DNA of 27,290 nt, from contig DLMI01000038.1 in NCBI GenBank assembly GCA_002478145.1, positions 1 to 27,290 of the forward strand, given 5' to 3'. Origin of the DNA: Acidobacteria bacterium UBA7540 (GTDB lineage Bacteria; Acidobacteriota; Terriglobia; UBA7540). The notes beneath the pieces are model-generated. The model was given only the letters and a program-made list of their open reading frames with translations, was not told the DNA's origin and did no database searches. Below are positions 1-7,664 of the stretch, in pieces. How positions within the stretch are numbered: position 1 is the first letter of the stretch; every line of letters starts with the position of its first letter. The position numbers and the translations under genes were made by a program.

Positions 1-1
1 A

Positions 2-790
2 ACAGACTTCGGAACGGCGGACCACTATGTGGGGACGATGAAGGGTGTTATCCTCAACATCAACCCCGAGGTTCAGATTGTGGACATCTGCCACCAAGTC
101 TCTCCCTACGATATTTTTGAGGCCGCGTACGCACTGGTCCAGAGCTACAGGTACTTCCCCAGCGGTACTATCCATCTGGTTGTCGTGGACCCTGGAGTGG
201 GAACGGCGCGACGGCCAATCCTGGCCCGCGCCGGGCAACACAGATTCGTGGCGCCTGACAACGGCGTCCTTTCACTGCTTTTCACGCGCGAGGAGAGTGT
301 CAAGGTCTGGCACGTCACCGCCGATCACTATTTCCTGAATCCCGTCAGTAACACTTTCCACGGCCGCGATATCTTCGCTCCTATCGCCGGCTGGTTGAGC
401 AAAGGGGTGGAAGTGGAAAAATTCGGCGACCCGATCACTGACTACACCCAGTTCAGTTCCCCGAAACCTAAACGGGTGAGCGAGAATCTGGTCAAAGGCA
501 TGACCTTAAAGGTGGACTCGTTTGGAAACCTCATCACCAATATCAGTCCGGAAGACGTCCCGGAACTGTTTTCGGAGAACCCTCCGCCTTTCAAAATAAT
601 TGTCAACCACCAGGAAATTACCCGCCTCAATTTGGCCTACTCGATGGGCAGGCCCTCGGAGCTTTTTGCCATGGTAGGGAGTTCCGGATTCATTGAAATC
701 TGCATCAACCGCGGCTCTGCCGCCAAAATTCTGAATGCAAACCGAGGCATGGATGTGGGCGTGGTTATCGGTGGCGCACTCCCTGCTTAA
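2..790 (+). CDS. SAM hydroxide adenosyltransferase (DUF62 family), 5' end outside window
   Basis: The reading frame is open from base 2, and residues TDFGTADHYVG precede the first internal ATG (base 29), so the true start lies upstream of the window. This is a truncated view, not a short gene. Family knowledge: DUF62 proteins hydrolyse S-adenosylmethionine to adenosine and methionine, using hydroxide where the related fluorinase and chlorinase use halide. Seen here: the N-terminal TDFG signature, VVVDPGVG with its conserved Asp-Pro-Gly-Val-Gly, the FVAPDNGVLS segment that builds the SAM pocket, TFHGRDIFAP, and the C-terminal beta-barrel part with DSFGNLITN. The end GRPSELFAMVGSSGFIEI matches the family. 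The hydroxide-type assignment is a family-level inference. No operon partner is visible downstream; a hairpin cluster follows. Confidence 0.9.
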   Translation, partial: TDFGTADHYVGTMKGVILNINPEVQIVDICHQVSPYDIFEAAYALVQSYRYFPSGTIHLVVVDPGVGTARRPILARAGQHRFVAPDNGVLSLLFTREESVKVWHVTADHYFLNPVSNTFHGRDIFAPIAGWLSKGVEVEKFGDPITDYTQFSSPKPKRVSENLVKGMTLKVDSFGNLITNISPEDVPELFSENPPPFKIIVNHQEITRLNLAYSMGRPSELFAMVGSSGFIEICINRGSAAKILNANRGMDVGVVIGGALPA

Positions 791-847
791 CCACTCGCCC
801 TCCCTTCGGAATTCACGGCTGGCTTGGGACGAAAAAACCCACCCCGT

Positions 848-895
848 GTCATTCTGAGCATGCATAGCCGAAAGCGGCTATCCGTGATGTCAGAA
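848..895. repeat. Remnant of the GTCATTCTGAG repeat family
   Basis: The sequence GTCATTCTGAG at 848-858 is the same left end found in the two larger elements at 8673 and 9617. Here it is followed by a small hairpin, ATAGCC (864-869) pairing with GGCTAT (876-881). The right arm is degenerate (GTCAGAA). It looks like a decayed copy and also lies just past the stop codon of the upstream gene, where it could act as a weak terminator. Confidence 0.5.
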
Positions 896-924
896 ACGGG
901 TACTGAAAGGGAGGATCGATGGGA

Positions 925-1119
925 GCGTGGCAGGCCCCGGCAGGGGCCAACCGTGAGTAGCCGCAGGTTTTAACCTGCGGATAGCAAAGCCCACCCGACC
1001 GCCCAACCCCGGCGGGGTTGACCGTTCGGCCCCTCCAGGGCCGGAATGATCTCGCGGCTCCTCTTTCCGTAGGTTTCATCCCGCGTGGCGGGACTACTCA
1101 CCGTATGCCGCTTCGCGGC
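925..1119. repeat. Multi-hairpin palindromic repeat cluster
   Basis: Six perfect short hairpins follow one another in under 200 bases: GGCCCC/GGGGCC (933-948), CCGCAGGTT/AACCTGCGG (961-980), CAACCCC/GGGGTTG (1004-1020), CGGCCC/GGGCCG (1027-1043), CCCGC/GCGGG (1080-1092) and GCCGC/GCGGC (1107-1119). This fills the 373-base gap between the DUF62 gene and the CorC-like gene. Series of short palindromes like this are common dispersed elements in Acidobacteria, Verrucomicrobia and Planctomycetes (general knowledge). Short ORFs across it are by-products of the palindromes. It lies at the 3' ends of two convergent genes and may terminate transcription from both sides. Confidence 0.7.
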
Positions 1120-1163
1120 ACTCGCGATGCGGCGACTGAACGACGGGCTCACGGAGTTCGGGT

Positions 1164-2582
1164 TCACGAAGCCTGAATAGGCGGTCGTCCAGAGGCCGGG
1201 CGGGCTTGAGGAGAGGTAATGGGGAGTTTCTCAATTCTGACTTTCGCCACACGCTGGCCGTCCATCTCAGCCACTGTGAATCGGCGGCCTTCATAAGCGA
1301 TGCTCTCGCCGCCTTTGGGGATTACCCCCAAAAGGGAAAGCACAAATCCGGCCAGCGTTTCATATCCAACTCCACGGGGCAGGACAATCTCGTAGTCATT
1401 CGCCAGTTCCCTAAGGTTGATCGACGCATCCATCAGGAGCACGTTGCCGCTGACTTGGTGGATGGCTTGCTCGTCCTGGTCGTACTCGTCACGGATTTCG
1501 CCCACGAGTTGTTCCAACACGTCCTCGACGGTCACCAGGCCAACGTAGGTGCCGAATTCGTCAACCACCAAGGCCAGGTGAGAATGATGTTTCCGCGCCT
1601 CCTCGAGTACCTGGCTGAGAGGCTTGGCCTCGGGGACGATCATGGGTTGGCGGAGTATGGGGCGCAAATCCATGGGCGCCTGCAATGGCACGCCGCTCTT
1701 CAGTCGCTCCGAAACCACCCTCAGCAGGTCCTTGGTGTAAAGAATGCCCACCACGTGGTCCGGCGATCCTTCATAAATCGGCACCCGCGAGTGTTGGTCT
1801 TTCACGATTCGGTCGAGCAGGAGCCTGAGGTCCTGGGTAAGCGGCAGGCAAGTGATCCTGGTCCAGGGCACCATGATCTCCCGAACCAGAATACGGTCCA
1901 GGTCAAAGACCGTGTCGATCATATCCTCTTGTTCTTCCCGCAACAGCCCGTGCTTGCGGATCGACGACACAATGAGTTTCACTTCTTCCGGCGTGGGAAG
2001 CGGCCTATAACCCCGCAAGGGAGAACGGCCAAGTGCGCCCAAAACGGCGTTTGCCATTCCCACCAGAGCTCCCACGGCGTAACGGCTTAGCCTCAGGAAA
2101 ATGAGCATAGGCCGGGCGACCACCAAGGAAACCATCTCGGCATGGTCATACGCAACCGCTTTCGGAACCAGCTCGCCAAGCACCATGAGAAAAACGGTGA
2201 TGAGCACAAAGGCACAGGCCGAAGCAATCGAGTGCACCACTACAACGGAGGCATGCCCATGGGGTCCGGTGCCCACCAGATGCTGGAGGGCCCCCGCGAT
2301 GAACCCCTCCCCAAGCCAGCCCATCAGCAGGCTGATGACTGTCACGCCAAGTTGCGTACCTGAGATAAGAGAGCCGATGTCCGCCAGCAGGACCTGAACA
2401 AGGCGCGCGCGAGGATCACCTCCCCGCACCAGTTGCTCGATGCGTGTCCGTCTCACGCTCAGGAGCGCGTATTCGGTGGCGGCGAAAAACGCATTGAGCC
2501 CGATCAGCCCGAGGATGAGTAGACCACGTAGCAAAACCACGTCCAGAATACCTGCGATTGAAACATTGTAGGATAAAACCAT
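1164..2582 (-). CDS. CorC/HlyC-family membrane protein (CNNM + CBS pair + CorC domain)
   Basis: A 472-residue integral membrane protein of the hemolysin C/CorC group, linked in the family to magnesium or cobalt transport or its regulation. Order of domains seen: an N-terminal CNNM (DUF21) membrane region starting with LLRGLLILGLIGLNAFFAA and further hydrophobic segments (VVVHSIASACAFVLITVFLM); a CBS pair with VREIMVPWTRITCLP and IYEGSPDHVVGILYTKDLL, then LALVVDEFGTYVGLVTVEDVLEQLVGEI in pieces typical of CBS2; and a C-terminal CorC_HlyC domain (INLRELANDYEIVLP, AEMDGQRVAKVRIEKL). The frame is open up to 2708. The ATG at 2582 is chosen because the membrane domain begins right after it and longer starts (2627, 2708) add a polar stretch not usual for the family. 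No strong ribosome site decides this. Confidence 0.88.
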   Translation of the reverse strand: MVLSYNVSIAGILDVVLLRGLLILGLIGLNAFFAATEYALLSVRRTRIEQLVRGGDPRARLVQVLLADIGSLISGTQLGVTVISLLMGWLGEGFIAGALQHLVGTGPHGHASVVVVHSIASACAFVLITVFLMVLGELVPKAVAYDHAEMVSLVVARPMLIFLRLSRYAVGALVGMANAVLGALGRSPLRGYRPLPTPEEVKLIVSSIRKHGLLREEQEDMIDTVFDLDRILVREIMVPWTRITCLPLTQDLRLLLDRIVKDQHSRVPIYEGSPDHVVGILYTKDLLRVVSERLKSGVPLQAPMDLRPILRQPMIVPEAKPLSQVLEEARKHHSHLALVVDEFGTYVGLVTVEDVLEQLVGEIRDEYDQDEQAIHQVSGNVLLMDASINLRELANDYEIVLPRGVGYETLAGFVLSLLGVIPKGGESIAYEGRRFTVAEMDGQRVAKVRIEKLPITSPQARPASGRPPIQAS

Positions 2583-2834
2583 CTCGCTTCGCAAAACCCG
2601 GCGGCGGGCAAGGTATGCCCCCTTCATCCCCAGTCTCGAAGTTGAAGAGCACCGCGTGTCGTAATCCACTGGGGTGAAAGGCGATTCATCCAGGAGGTGC
2701 CGCAACAATCCAGTGCCTCGAGAAATCAGCCCCCCACGCGGTGGTTTCCATTGACATTAATCCCGTTTCCACGCCAAAAGGTCCATCGACCGTGAAACTG
2801 TGAGGTGTCGCAACACACTTGACTCAGGGCTCGA

Positions 2835-2843
2835 TGGTATAAT
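2835..2843 (+). promoter_or_regulatory. Extended -10 promoter for the small ORF
   Basis: TGGTATAAT is an exact extended -10 element (TG-N-TATAAT). A TTGACT at 2819-2824 is only 13 bases upstream, too close for a standard -35, but an extended -10 does not need one. Transcription would start near 2850, just before the Shine-Dalgarno sequence at 2856-2860. Confidence 0.55.
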
Positions 2844-2865
2844 GCTTCTTCCCGTGGAGGTACAC

Positions 2866-3081
2866 ATGACGTTGGACTCTCTTCCTCCTTTATCCCCTGA
2901 ACAGGAATTTGCTCATAAACTTGCTGCCCAGGAACTGGCCAAGTACTGCCAGGAGTTTTCGCGCTGGCGCAAGTCAAAAGGGTGGAGTGCAGCCTCGGAA
3001 AAATCTCAGCGCGCGCAGGGTATGCTGGTATCCCCTCCCATGAAGAAGCCAGACCCTCCTGTGCCGAACTCATCGGCATAG
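2866..3081 (+). CDS. Small hypothetical protein, 71 aa
   Basis: I do not recognise a family. The 71-residue product starts MTLDSLPPLSPEQEFAHKLA and is a soluble, mostly helical-looking N-terminal half (EFAHKLAAQELAKYCQEFSRW) followed by a basic patch (RWRKSKGW) and a proline-rich tail (PPMKKPDPPVPNSSA). There are no membrane segments or cysteine clusters. Support for it being real: GGAGG at 2856-2860 lies five bases before the ATG, and an extended -10 promoter sits immediately upstream. An in-frame upstream ATG at 2800 is less likely because it precedes the promoter. It is divergent from the CorC-like gene and not in an operon. A short regulatory or structural protein is possible; nothing shows which. 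Confidence 0.5.
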   Translation: MTLDSLPPLSPEQEFAHKLAAQELAKYCQEFSRWRKSKGWSAASEKSQRAQGMLVSPPMKKPDPPVPNSSA

Positions 3082-3200
3082 CGAAGCCAAAATTGATTGC
3101 GAAGCCCAAAGGTCGTCATTGACCGTGCCATTCGCCTCCGGCCCGGCGAGCGGTGGGGTGTCTTTCCAGCAGTGCCTCTCTAACTTGCTGGAACGGCTGA

Positions 3201-3347
3201 ATGAGTCATGGATTCATTGAATCCACTGATCCGTTGAATCATTGCAAGGCGGGGCCAGCGGCAAATGAGCATTTATTCATTGAACCACTGATCCATTGAA
3301 AAGCGACGCCTGGGGCTAGGGCAATTTTGAATTTCAAATTTTGAATT
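3201..3347. repeat. Octad and heptad tracts in the gap 3082-3434
   Basis: Two tracts of an 8-nt unit, GATTCATT-like, occur at 3211-3243 (one unit is 9 nt) and 3274-3303. A third tract at 3323-3347 has a 7-nt unit (AATTTTG, AATTTCA, AATTTTG). The first two are related copies: both are preceded by ATGAG and share the order CATTGAA-CCACTGATCC. Apart from these I see no gene in this 353-base gap. Confidence 0.7.
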
Positions 3348-3434
3348 GCTCTCTTGCTTCTCTGCACTGCCCACGGCTGACTTCGCTTGGCATTCCGCGG
3401 AGCGCGAATCGGAACAGGGCCGGTGGGCGATCGG

Positions 3435-4568
3435 CTACAACTTCAACTGCCGCACGTCTATCTTCGCCCGGTCCCACTCGCCCAACCCGAGGGCGCCTGC
3501 GATTTCGACGTGCTCGGGCTGCCGGTGTACGAAGGTGCTGAACTGATCGGGCGTATCTTCCACCAGCTTTTTCATCCCGACCGAAACCCGCTTGGCGTCG
3601 ATCACATCCCAGCCGATGTGGTCGAGCGCGACGGGGTCGGTGGCGAAGTAGAGCGTGTTGTGCTCCCAAACGAACTGCGGGCGCGAGGTGGGCCCACCGT
3701 GATAGAGATCCTTAACGCCGTCGAGGATATGGAGGACGGTCTTGTTCCGGATCACGGGCATGGCCACGACGGCGGGGATGAAGGCGTTACAAGCGTTGAG
3801 GCTTTGGGTCCCGTGGCTGCGGCTGACGTTGTTGACCAAGCCGTGCGACAGGTTCTTGAGCGCCAGCGTGATGCCGGCTGACTGGTGGTCCTTCAGGCAG
3901 GGGACGTTGATCAGCTTGTTGACCTCGCGGGTGATGAAGCGGGCCGCATAGGAGCGGCGCGCCGTGAGGTTGTCGATGTCGTAGCCCGGCAGCGTAAGCG
4001 CCATCTCCATGTAGTGGTCCGGGTCGTACCCTGCGATCGCCTGCTGGATGTTGTCGCCGTCCTCGGCAGCGGAAGAGTTCCGGACGCCCTCGGGCAGCCA
4101 CTTGTCGTATCCGGCCCGGTAGAACTGCCGGCGGTAGCGGTCGTAGGCGACGATATCCTGAGGCTTGACGCCGGCGGCTTCGAGGCCTGCGATGATCTCG
4201 CGCACCACCGTCGCGTCTGACTTCACCAGCGGCTGGCCCACAGGGCTGAGCTTGATCCCCACCACATCCCCCGGCTCGAAAAAGCGCCGCCATGCATCCA
4301 CCCAGCCGTCCGCGCCTGTCAATTCCACCATCCCCCGGCGCATCATCTGGCGAACCGCCTCGGCCTGGTACTGACCCGATACCAGCACCGCCGGATTCTC
4401 GACCGCGACCACTCGGCCTCGGTAAAGCCCCGGCATCCCCAGCTTGCCGCCTTCGGCTTTCGACTCGGTTCGGGCAGCGAGGGCGAACGGCTTTGCCCCC
4501 TCAGCTACAACCGCCGCAGCCAGCCCCTTGCTTATCGCCTTCAGATAATCACGCCGACTGGTCATCAT
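3435..4568 (-). CDS. Tat-exported DUF362 domain protein
   Basis: A 377-residue protein. It begins MMTSRRDYLKAISKGLAAAV: the SRRDYLK block at residues 4-10 is a good twin-arginine (Tat) signal motif followed by a hydrophobic stretch, so export of a folded, perhaps cofactor-bearing protein is inferred. The body matches DUF362 (function unknown in the family), with VVGIKLSPVGQPLVKSDATV, NKLINVPCLKDH and LALKNLSHGLVNN segments typical of the domain, and a C-terminal region with TDPVALDHIGWDVID. It lacks the ferredoxin-type Cys clusters that some DUF362 proteins carry. The start at 4568 is set by AGGAGG (4574-4579), five bases upstream of tandem ATG codons; a longer ORF start at 4592 precedes the ribosome site. 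It stands alone, without an obvious operon partner. Confidence 0.85.
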   Translation of the reverse strand: MMTSRRDYLKAISKGLAAAVVAEGAKPFALAARTESKAEGGKLGMPGLYRGRVVAVENPAVLVSGQYQAEAVRQMMRRGMVELTGADGWVDAWRRFFEPGDVVGIKLSPVGQPLVKSDATVVREIIAGLEAAGVKPQDIVAYDRYRRQFYRAGYDKWLPEGVRNSSAAEDGDNIQQAIAGYDPDHYMEMALTLPGYDIDNLTARRSYAARFITREVNKLINVPCLKDHQSAGITLALKNLSHGLVNNVSRSHGTQSLNACNAFIPAVVAMPVIRNKTVLHILDGVKDLYHGGPTSRPQFVWEHNTLYFATDPVALDHIGWDVIDAKRVSVGMKKLVEDTPDQFSTFVHRQPEHVEIAGALGLGEWDRAKIDVRQLKL

Positions 4569-4756
4569 ACGAACCTCCTGATTTAGCGACATTTGTGAAC
4601 CGGACCACCAGTGACATTTCTACCTTCGAAACCCAGCTTTTGCAACCCTAAAAAGTCCCCCGCGGTGCACAGAGAATTTTCTTTGGCCGCTGGTGGCGCG
4701 TGTCCGCTGAGGCGAACCTTCCATTTACCGTGGGTTCGTCCGAACCCCGAAGAATG

Positions 4757-4776
4757 GACACCGTGTCTCTTGACAC
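4757..4776. promoter_or_regulatory. GACAC/GTGTC operator-like inverted repeats
   Basis: Three GACAC half-sites in alternating orientation are packed together: GACACCGTGTC (4757-4767) is a palindrome around one central base, and its GTGTC also pairs with GACAC at 4772-4776 across four bases. The last half-site overlaps the -35 box TTGACA of the adjacent promoter, a position typical of a repressor site. No regulator is identified. Confidence 0.45.
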
Positions 4777-4798
4777 GCGGAAAATGATAGGCTAGAAT
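4770..4798 (+). promoter_or_regulatory. Strong sigma70-type promoter, TTGACA-N17-TAGAAT
   Basis: TTGACA (4770-4775) and TAGAAT (4793-4798) are separated by exactly 17 bases. Transcription would start near 4805. The next convincing gene, the epimerase, starts at 5127, so the transcript would carry a leader of about 320 bases or encode a separate RNA. An AGGAGG occurs at 4817-4822, but only a 32-codon frame starting GTG could follow it, and the spacing is too short to trust. Confidence 0.6.
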
Positions 4799-4994
4799 GG
4801 TAAGTTGAAGCTGTGCAGGAGGTGGTGGCTTCCTGGAATACTTTGCTCCAATGCTCCCCCCCACGCCCCAATCCACTCTCGATCATGTGCCGGGCGGGGC
4901 CAAAAGGCCAGGGGACCCAGTGATTTCTAAGGGACAATAAGTCATTTGTCGCAGGGGAAAGAAGAAAAGAGTTTATCAAAAGTGAAGGAACGCC

Positions 4995-5109
4995 GCGGGA
5001 ATGTCTATGAAAACAAAGGGTCGGCTTTCCACGGGCCGGGGTAAAGCGGGAATGTTGTAGAAAACAAATATAGTTACGAGTTTTAAGCGGGAATGTTATT
5101 GAAAATAAA
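4995..5109 (+). repeat. Three direct copies of a 23-nt repeat
   Basis: Copies at 4995-5017, 5046-5068 and 5087-5109 share GCGGGAATGT, three to four variable bases, then GAAAACAAA (GAAAATAAA in the third). Start-to-start distances are 51 and 41 bases, close to five and four helical turns. They lie directly upstream of the epimerase gene. They may be binding sites for one protein on one DNA face. Alternatively they are a solo end of an IS21-type element, which carries several internal copies of its end repeat; no transposase is present. Confidence 0.7.
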
Positions 5110-5126
5110 CGGCTTAGTCTGGGTAA

Positions 5127-6086
5127 ATGGCAATAACCATGAATAGGGTTTTGGTGACTGGGGGCGCGGGGTTCATTGGATCGCACCTATGTGAAGATTT
5201 GTTGCGGTCCGGAAGACGTGTTGTGGTGGTGGATAACTTGGACGATTTCTATGACCCGCAACTCAAGCGCGCCAATTTGGAAGCGATGAAATCGGCCGGT
5301 GACTATGATTTCTATGCCGTAGACATCCGCGATTCCAGCCGGCTCGAGCAAGTCTTTCAAACGGCTCAACCGGATGCGGTGATCCACCTCGCGGCGCGGG
5401 CGGGCGTGCGGCCTTCGCTTCTTTATCCCGCACTCTACACTTCAGTCAATGTCGACGGGACGCTGTGCCTGTTGGAACTCAGCCGAAAATACGAGGTGCA
5501 ACGGTTTGTTTTCGCCTCTTCGAGCTCGGTGTATGGTCAGTTCAATCGCGTGCCGTTCTCCGAAGACGATCCCACAAGCAAGCCGCTCTCGGTGTATGCC
5601 GCCACAAAAGCGGCTGGCGAAGGCCTGGCTTTCGCGTACTCGCATTTATATCAGCTTCCCATCATTTGTCTCCGCATCTTCACTGCCTTCGGCCCTCGAC
5701 AACGCCCCGATTTGGCGATCCGAAAATTTGCCCAGCTCATTCAAGAGGGAAAGGAACTGCCGGTCTTTGGCGACGGCAGTATGAGCCGTGATTACACCTA
5801 TGTTACTGACGTGGTGTCGGCCATCGAGTTGGCCCTGGAAGGCGACTATCCCTTCGAGATCTTCAACGTCGGCAATTCCCACCCGGTGCGGCTGGATTAC
5901 ATGATTGAGACATTGGAAAGTGCTTTCGGCAAGAAAGCGAGGAGAGTAGCCCTTCCCACCGCGCCGGGAGACATGCCGGTTACCTTTGCCAGCCTGGAAA
6001 AATCGCGAAGGCTATTGGGCTACAGTCCAAAGGTCTCTTTCGAAGAGGGCATGCGCTTGTTTGTTGATTGGTTTAGAGGGCAGTAG
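5127..6086 (+). CDS. NAD-dependent sugar-nucleotide epimerase (UDP-glucuronate/UDP-glucose 4-epimerase type)
   Basis: A 319-residue extended short-chain dehydrogenase of the epimerase/dehydratase group. Seen: the Rossmann motif TGGAGFIGS (residues 11-19) for NAD binding, VIHLAARAGVRPS, FASSSSVYG carrying the catalytic Ser/Thr region, and the YxxxK pair Tyr157/Lys161 in SVYAATKAAGE. The end of the fold shows GDGSMSRDYTYVTDVV and GYSPKVSFEEGM, as in UDP-glucuronate and UDP-glucose 4-epimerases. Exact substrate cannot be read; use in envelope polysaccharide or exopolysaccharide synthesis is inferred. Start: ATG at 5127, with an alternative ATG at 5139; neither has a good ribosome site. It is preceded by three 23-nt repeats and a distant strong promoter, and converges on murA with a shared inverted repeat between them. 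Confidence 0.88.
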   Translation: MAITMNRVLVTGGAGFIGSHLCEDLLRSGRRVVVVDNLDDFYDPQLKRANLEAMKSAGDYDFYAVDIRDSSRLEQVFQTAQPDAVIHLAARAGVRPSLLYPALYTSVNVDGTLCLLELSRKYEVQRFVFASSSSVYGQFNRVPFSEDDPTSKPLSVYAATKAAGEGLAFAYSHLYQLPIICLRIFTAFGPRQRPDLAIRKFAQLIQEGKELPVFGDGSMSRDYTYVTDVVSAIELALEGDYPFEIFNVGNSHPVRLDYMIETLESAFGKKARRVALPTAPGDMPVTFASLEKSRRLLGYSPKVSFEEGMRLFVDWFRGQ

Positions 6087-6103
6087 AGACTGGGGGCTGG
6101 TGC

Positions 6104-6182
6104 GATTTTGGATTTTAGATTTTAGATTACGCTGCTCGAACAGTAAGCATAAGGGACAGGGAAATCTAAAATCCAAAATCCG
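6104..6182. terminator. Heptad inverted repeat between convergent genes, likely bidirectional terminator
   Basis: The left arm (6104-6131) is built of GATTTTG/GATTTTA heptads and the right arm (6162-6182) of AAATCTA/AAATCCA heptads. ATTTTGGATTTTAGATTT (6105-6122) is perfectly complementary to 6162-6179, giving an 18-bp stem with a 39-base loop. It fills the whole gap between the epimerase stop and the murA stop (6184), so it can end transcription from both sides. The stem is AT-rich, unlike a classical terminator. Confidence 0.5.
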
Positions 6183-6183
6183 T

Positions 6184-7482
6184 TCATCCTTCCGAAATGC
6201 GGCGGATCTTAGCTCCCACTTTGTTGAGCTTTTCTTCGATGCGCTCGTAGCCGCGATCGATGTGGTAAACGCGATCGATGAGCGTTTCGCCCTGAGCGGC
6301 CAGGCCGGCAACGACCAGGGAGGCGCTGGCGCGAAGATCGGAAGCCTGCACGTTCGCACCGCTGAGAGGCGTCCGCCCTTTGACCGCCGCTCGCCGGCCG
6401 CTGACGGAGATGTCCGCGCCCATGCGCGCGAGTTCCAGGGCGTGCAGGAACCTGTTTTCGAAGATCGTCTCCGTGATGACGGAGGAGCCCTGAGCTTGCG
6501 TCATCAGCGCCATGTATTGCGCCTGCATGTCAGTGGGAAAGCCCGGATACTCTTGCGTGGTCATGTCTGAAGCGCGCAACGATTCACACGCTTGCACTTC
6601 GAGCACGTTCGCCTCGCAGCCCTGTCCCGAGCTCGAGGGCGGCTTCTCGACTCGCACACCCACTTCCGCCAACTTGGCCGTGACGGCGGCGAGTTGGCTC
6701 GGGTCGCTGCACTTGGTGAGCGTGAGGCGCCCGCCGGTGACAGCGGCAGCGACAAGGAACGTGCCCGTTTCAATGCGATCGGGGATTATCCGGTGCTCCG
6801 CTCCGTGCAGACGGCTGACTCCTTGAATGACAATCCGGTCAGTTCCGGCGCCTTCAATGCTGGCGCCCATTTTATTGAGCAGCGCCGCCAGGTCCTGGAC
6901 TTCAGGTTCCCGCGCCGCATTCTCCAGCACCGTGGTCCCGTCGGCTAGGGTGGCGGCCATCATCAGGTTTTCTGTGCCGGTCACCGAAATGGTATCGAAG
7001 TAGATGTTCGCCGCCTTGAGCCCCTCCGCCCGGGCTTCGATGTAGCCGTGCTCAATGGTTAGGGTAGCGCCCAGCTTTGCCAGCCCTTTGATGTGCAAAT
7101 TGACGGGACGCAGGCCGATAGCGCATCCTCCGGGAAGTGAGACCCGCGCGCGACCGAACCTTGCTAAAAGCGGACCGAGCACAAGGATCGAGGCGCGCAT
7201 CTGCTTCACGAAATCGTAGGGAGCTACGGGTTCGCTCAGCCGGCGAGCCTCAATTTCTACGCGGTTGCCGTGTTCCTCATGAGCGATCGAAGAATCTGCC
7301 CCCAAATCCTCCAGCAAGCTGCGTAGCGTGCTGATGTCGCGAACCCGTGGAACATTGCGAAGTATCACGCGCTGCTCCGTGAGCAGCGCTGCCGCCATTG
7401 CCGGCAAGGCGGCGTTTTTCGCCCCGCTGATGACTACCTGGCCCTCTAAGGGGTGGCCACCCAAGATTAAGAATTTATCCAC
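6184..7482 (-). CDS. murA: UDP-N-acetylglucosamine 1-carboxyvinyltransferase
   Basis: First committed step of peptidoglycan synthesis: transfers enolpyruvate from PEP to UDP-GlcNAc in the cytoplasm. The 432-residue length is close to the usual 420-430. Seen: [10 protein letters not shown] with the conserved Lys22-Asn23, the catalytic loop [15 protein letters not shown] with Cys120 (the fosfomycin target), GTENLMMAA, and [11 protein letters not shown] carrying the conserved Asp. The usual RPVDLH is RPVNLH here. Start: GTG at 7480-7482, with purine-rich GAGGGAGAA just upstream. The gene is convergent with the epimerase and divergent from ftsY, so it probably has its own promoter in the short space before 7665, but none is clear. 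Confidence 0.97.
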   Translation of the reverse strand: MDKFLILGGHPLEGQVVISGAKNAALPAMAAALLTEQRVILRNVPRVRDISTLRSLLEDLGADSSIAHEEHGNRVEIEARRLSEPVAPYDFVKQMRASILVLGPLLARFGRARVSLPGGCAIGLRPVNLHIKGLAKLGATLTIEHGYIEARAEGLKAANIYFDTISVTGTENLMMAATLADGTTVLENAAREPEVQDLAALLNKMGASIEGAGTDRIVIQGVSRLHGAEHRIIPDRIETGTFLVAAAVTGGRLTLTKCSDPSQLAAVTAKLAEVGVRVEKPPSSSGQGCEANVLEVQACESLRASDMTTQEYPGFPTDMQAQYMALMTQAQGSSVITETIFENRFLHALELARMGADISVSGRRAAVKGRTPLSGANVQASDLRASASLVVAGLAAQGETLIDRVYHIDRGYERIEEKLNKVGAKIRRISEG

Positions 7483-7664
7483 TTCTCCCTCGCCCTGTAA
7501 TCCCTCAGTCTCGGGCGGTGTCGGGCCGATCCCGCAGGTGCGGGATCGGCCTGTGGCCGGGGCAAGCCCCGGCCCTACATCGCTCGTCGCCTGGGTCTGA
7601 GCGATTACCTCGCGCCTGCTTTTCTTTTCCCTCTCTTCGGCGCTTCAAGATAGAATGCAATTCT

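Noticed and set aside
849..1167. Minus-strand frames of 65-119 codons over the hairpin cluster
   Set aside because: They arise from palindromes and have no protein character.
1206..2090. A 294-codon plus-strand frame over the CorC-like gene
   Set aside because: Fully inside the real minus-strand gene, His- and Gln-rich composition typical of antisense reading, no motifs.
4805..4930. A possible SRP RNA, 6S RNA or other known small RNA after the promoter at 4770
   Set aside because: The SRP RNA core (GGAAGG...AAGGCA) is absent and I cannot fold the region into a known RNA. Only the promoter is reported.
4583..5186. Two minus-strand frames (97 and 153 codons) across the gap 4569-5126
   Set aside because: They cross the promoter and the 23-nt repeats, have no ribosome site and show no protein features.
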